Positions 60,984 through 64,000 of a DNA stretch of 64,000 nucleotides are shown here, piece after piece. Origin of the DNA: Branchiostoma lanceolatum (lineage: Eukaryota; Chordata; Leptocardii; Amphioxiformes; Branchiostomatidae); assembly GCF_035083965.1 (NCBI RefSeq), contig NC_089736.1, positions 2,995,001 to 3,059,000 of the forward strand, read 5' to 3'. A model generated the notes under the pieces. The model saw nothing but the letters and a program-made list of their open reading frames with translations, was not told where the DNA came from and did no database searches. The number at the start of each line of letters is the position of its first letter. Within the stretch, counting starts at the first letter, position 1. The position numbers and the translations under genes were made by a program.

Positions 60984-63900
60984 TCAAATCCATCACAATA
61001 ATTCACTTGAATTGTTTTTGCCAACAGAGTGTGCACTGTTTCTAAGAATAGCATCTGGCAACTTCAAGATTAGTGACTGTGATTTTTTAAAAGAATTTTG
61101 CTTGAACTGCTATAGCTGGACTGGAATGAAGTTTAGATGAAGATATTTTGTGCATAAATACACATGTCTCTTCAGGAATCATTTCCTTGTTAAAAATTGC
61201 AAACACACACTTAGTCTTGTACACATTGCATTTTATTACATAAACATGTATTACAAATGAATCATTATTATCTATAGCTGCAAGTAAAGGGGGTGAGCTA
61301 TAGGTTATACATAGGTATAATGTTGCTTATGAATATATAGTCAATCAATAAAGATGACATGCTGTACAGTGCCTTAAATGCTTTGTTAGCCAGAACCTGT
61401 CACTTGCCTCACATGGACATTTAATATGTTCTATTTGAAATTCTAAAAAAAGTTACTACACTGACCAACTACTCTGACATATCTTTCACACTCAATAAAG
61501 AAAGTTCAAATGGCAGAATTCAACTTAAAGTTTTTATTCAGTTACACAAAAGTATACTTTATCTGCCTTTTTGTTACCATATTTAGATAATATATCAGTT
61601 GAATATTTCAAAGAAAACAGGCTGGATGACAGACTAGTCTTCATCAATGATATACCGTGAATTTGATAGACAGTATGTCATGTTAACACACACCACAGAG
61701 ATGACAGATTGTGAGATAAGAGGTACAAAGCTGGTGCGTTGCACCAGAGACAAGCAGTAAGTTTTGGGGACATTTGACAAGGATTAGAAAGGAGGAAACA
61801 AATTTAAAGTATACAGAACACCCTGCAAAAAACTTTTGTCATCCCTTCGCTTTGTGAAGAAGACAGCAGGAATCCTGCTAACAACATGAACAAAGAAAGG
61901 CTAGTAGGTATGTTAGGAGGGACAGCAATGGTCAGAGTCAGATGAAAAGTTGTCACAAAATTGGAAGCAGGGAATTTCAAACCTGCAACAAGGAAAGGAA
62001 AGACAGTCTGGTTTACTGTACGGGAAGAAATCACTAATCTATAGAATAAAATTTGAATATGTTTTAGCTCAAAATTTTTTCTATAAGTAATTTAGTAGAA
62101 AAAGTCTGGGATAAAGTAGTGTATTGTATATTGAAAAGTGTAGATAAAGAAAGGTACAGGGATACCTACACCTTGTGAGGATGTATACTGTGAGCTACAA
62201 GACCTGGTACCTTATTTAGTGTATTGTATAGTGAAAGTACAGAAAAGGACAAGGCATACTTTTAGGAATACCTACACTTTTCAAGGATACCTACTGTGAG
62301 CTACAAGACCTACCTAGAGCTATGGAGGATTGGGAGAGAGACAACGGGAAATAGTGAAAAGTAACTATAGCTGACACATGATAATGATCATGAGGGATGA
62401 AATAGTATGGTAAATGCAAAACTCCCTTACTGGGACACATTTTCAGTCTATTGCAACTCACATATTAAACAGCCCAGTCAAAAATGCTGATTTCACTCAA
62501 GCTAGAGGCAGTTTGTTATCAGCAAGACTAAAGACAAAAAGCGAACATCTTTTGCAAATAAGGATGTAGGAAGGACGTGAGATATAGACAGTTTCCAAAT
62601 CTGTCACTTAAGTATCTGTACCATATGGAGTTTAAGCTCAGTTTATAAAAATGATAATCAAAGAATAGTTTTGAGACAAAGGCCTGCTTTTCCCGTTAAC
62701 GGTGACTGCTTCTTTTCGGCAGGATTTTCAATAAATCCAAAAGTTCACTTATTCTCTCTTTCAAACAGGCAGAAGGAATTGTAGAATGTTTCTACTTGTA
62801 TACCACATGGGGCATACAAATATCAGTATGCATTTATTCTATGAAATAATAATTATAATAAGAGTTTCAAGATTCTGTTCAAAGCTAGACAAATGCTTAC
62901 ATTTCTGGTGACTGAGACTCATTTGTAACAGCAGTAGTATTTTCAATCAATCCAAAAGTTCTTACTTACAAGAGATCTTAAAGTAGTAAACAGTCTATTA
63001 GGTAGAGCTGTAATCTTGGACTTCATGCAAAGGAAAGGAATGTGAGAAAGAAGGAAAGGTAAGGCATAGAAGATAGTCTGTTCAATGATGGTGAAAGCTT
63101 TGAAATCAGAATCAAGATGAAATTGCGTTAACTTTGAAAGTTCATCCAGATTTAGTCTGTAAATCTGTTGTCCTTATTAAGAAGTTCTTATGATTTATGT
63201 CAAGAATTATGTCAAATTCGAAAAGAGACCTTTCAAAGGCAATAGAAATTCACGATTGGATTAAGGCCCAATCTAAACAAGAGTCCGTAGGACACAATTC
63301 TCCGTGAAGTATTTATAGTATGTACAAGTATTGACCCACACAAATTGCATCTCTGCTCAGTCCAAGTAGTGTTTTAGAGCAAGTAAAGAAAAAGTGTTTG
63401 TTTATCTTTTTATTTCAATACAGGAGTGGTCAACCTGCTGAAAAGTATGTTTTTACAGCATGGCACAGATGGGATCTAGAAATTCCGGGAAAAGTCACAA
63501 AGTTAGATCTAGATGGCCCCTTTTCAATTATCAACGAACCATTCAGCCTTACAACTAAGATGTATCAGAAATCACAAATATATGCAGTAAATCCTCTTTC
63601 CCCAACTTATTGCAGGCCGGCCTGATCTATAGCTATCAAGCTATTTGCAATAAAAAAAGCTAATTTATATTATCGTAACATTTCACGAAGGTCAAAGGTC
63701 ACCAGATCTAACCACCCGGAAGTGACACTGGCGCGCGCACTTTTCTGAGAGATATTTCTCAACAATCTTTCATCCCCTGCGTAAACTTTTTACATTGTCA
63801 CAGCCTCCGTATTATAAACTACAAGTGTGGTAAATTTGAAGGTCCAGAGATTTGCCATTTTCACACTGTGCGTAAAAATGCATCGTCCGTCCCGTGCGCA

Positions 63901-64000
63901 CATACTGTATGCGAGTTGCGAGGGACACGGCATATACTTAATACACAGACTGGAGCTCACTCGGCACATGTTCGCAGCTAAAACTCACAATTCCCGTTGC
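60984..64000. other. 3' UTR of pannexin B and unassigned DNA to the window end
   Basis: The first 370 bp are 3' UTR (AATAAA at 61347; a second at 61495). From 61.5 to 63.4 kb there are tandem-looking pieces around 62085-62300 (AGTGTATTGTATA.TGAAA, GGATACCTAC) but no gene. A frame at 63398-63625 follows an acceptor-like AATACAG, but shows no domain. The last 250 bp are more GC-rich (GCGCGCGCAC, CCGTGCGCAC), which may announce a promoter beyond the edge. Confidence 0.4.

Noticed and set aside
63398-63625. Open frame after AATACAG near the window end
   Set aside because: No recognisable domain. It cannot be joined to anything visible.

Overview
The window is animal nuclear DNA. The genes have many short, phase-conserved exons with GT/AG introns, and the DNA is AT-rich with many small fold-back elements. 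The architecture (CARD, TRADD-like N domain, NB-ARC, fibronectin III and pannexin genes freely recombined in one locus) is what I would expect of an amphioxus (Branchiostoma) innate-immunity cluster. The species is an inference. No tRNA, rRNA, CRISPR or bacterial-type operon was seen.

Layout. 1-4641 is a non-coding upstream region holding two diverged copies of a promoter-like module. 4671-8370 (+) is a two-exon gene encoding CARD, TRADD-N-like domain, coiled coil, NYN nuclease, CCCH finger x2 and CCHC knuckle (1,132 aa). 9561-11123 (-) is a pannexin/innexin-type channel. Head to head with it, 12711-25424 (+) is a 14-exon gene of 2,050 aa: FN3 x2, TRADD-N, Pro/Gly heptad repeats, coiled coil, TPR-like helices, a GlnD/DUF294-type nucleotidyltransferase, then KLC-type TPRs. 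28588-30606 (-) is a DUF1295/steroid 5-alpha-reductase-family membrane enzyme. 31829-40838 (+) is an 18-exon GHKL (Bergerat) ATPase, coiled coil, RING protein. 42009-49336 (-) is a CARD-CARD-NB-ARC-helical repeat NLR. 50207-57717 (-) is a second FN3-FN3-TRADD-N-coiled coil gene, and 59551-60983 (+) is a second pannexin.

The left block (pannexin - / TRADD-N gene +, 9.6-19 kb) and the right block (TRADD-N gene - / pannexin +, 50-61 kb) are mirror-image paralogous copies, matching exon for exon. The right copy loses similarity inside the coiled-coil exon. Beyond that point it runs in frame, through a candidate donor and one small exon, into the CARD-CARD-NB-ARC gene, so the two may be one 1,697-aa protein.

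The unifying theme is one TRADD-N plus coiled-coil cassette. It is joined to CARD + RNase + zinc fingers, to FN3 + nucleotidyltransferase + TPR, and possibly to FN3 + CARD-CARD-NB-ARC. A promoter-like motif is shared by all three loci. I read this as a combinatorial immune-signalling cluster: adaptor core, oligomerising death-fold or NB-ARC domains, and nucleic-acid or nucleotide enzymes, with neighbouring pannexin channels and a RING ATPase. The domain calls come from motifs read by eye; the functional picture is inference.
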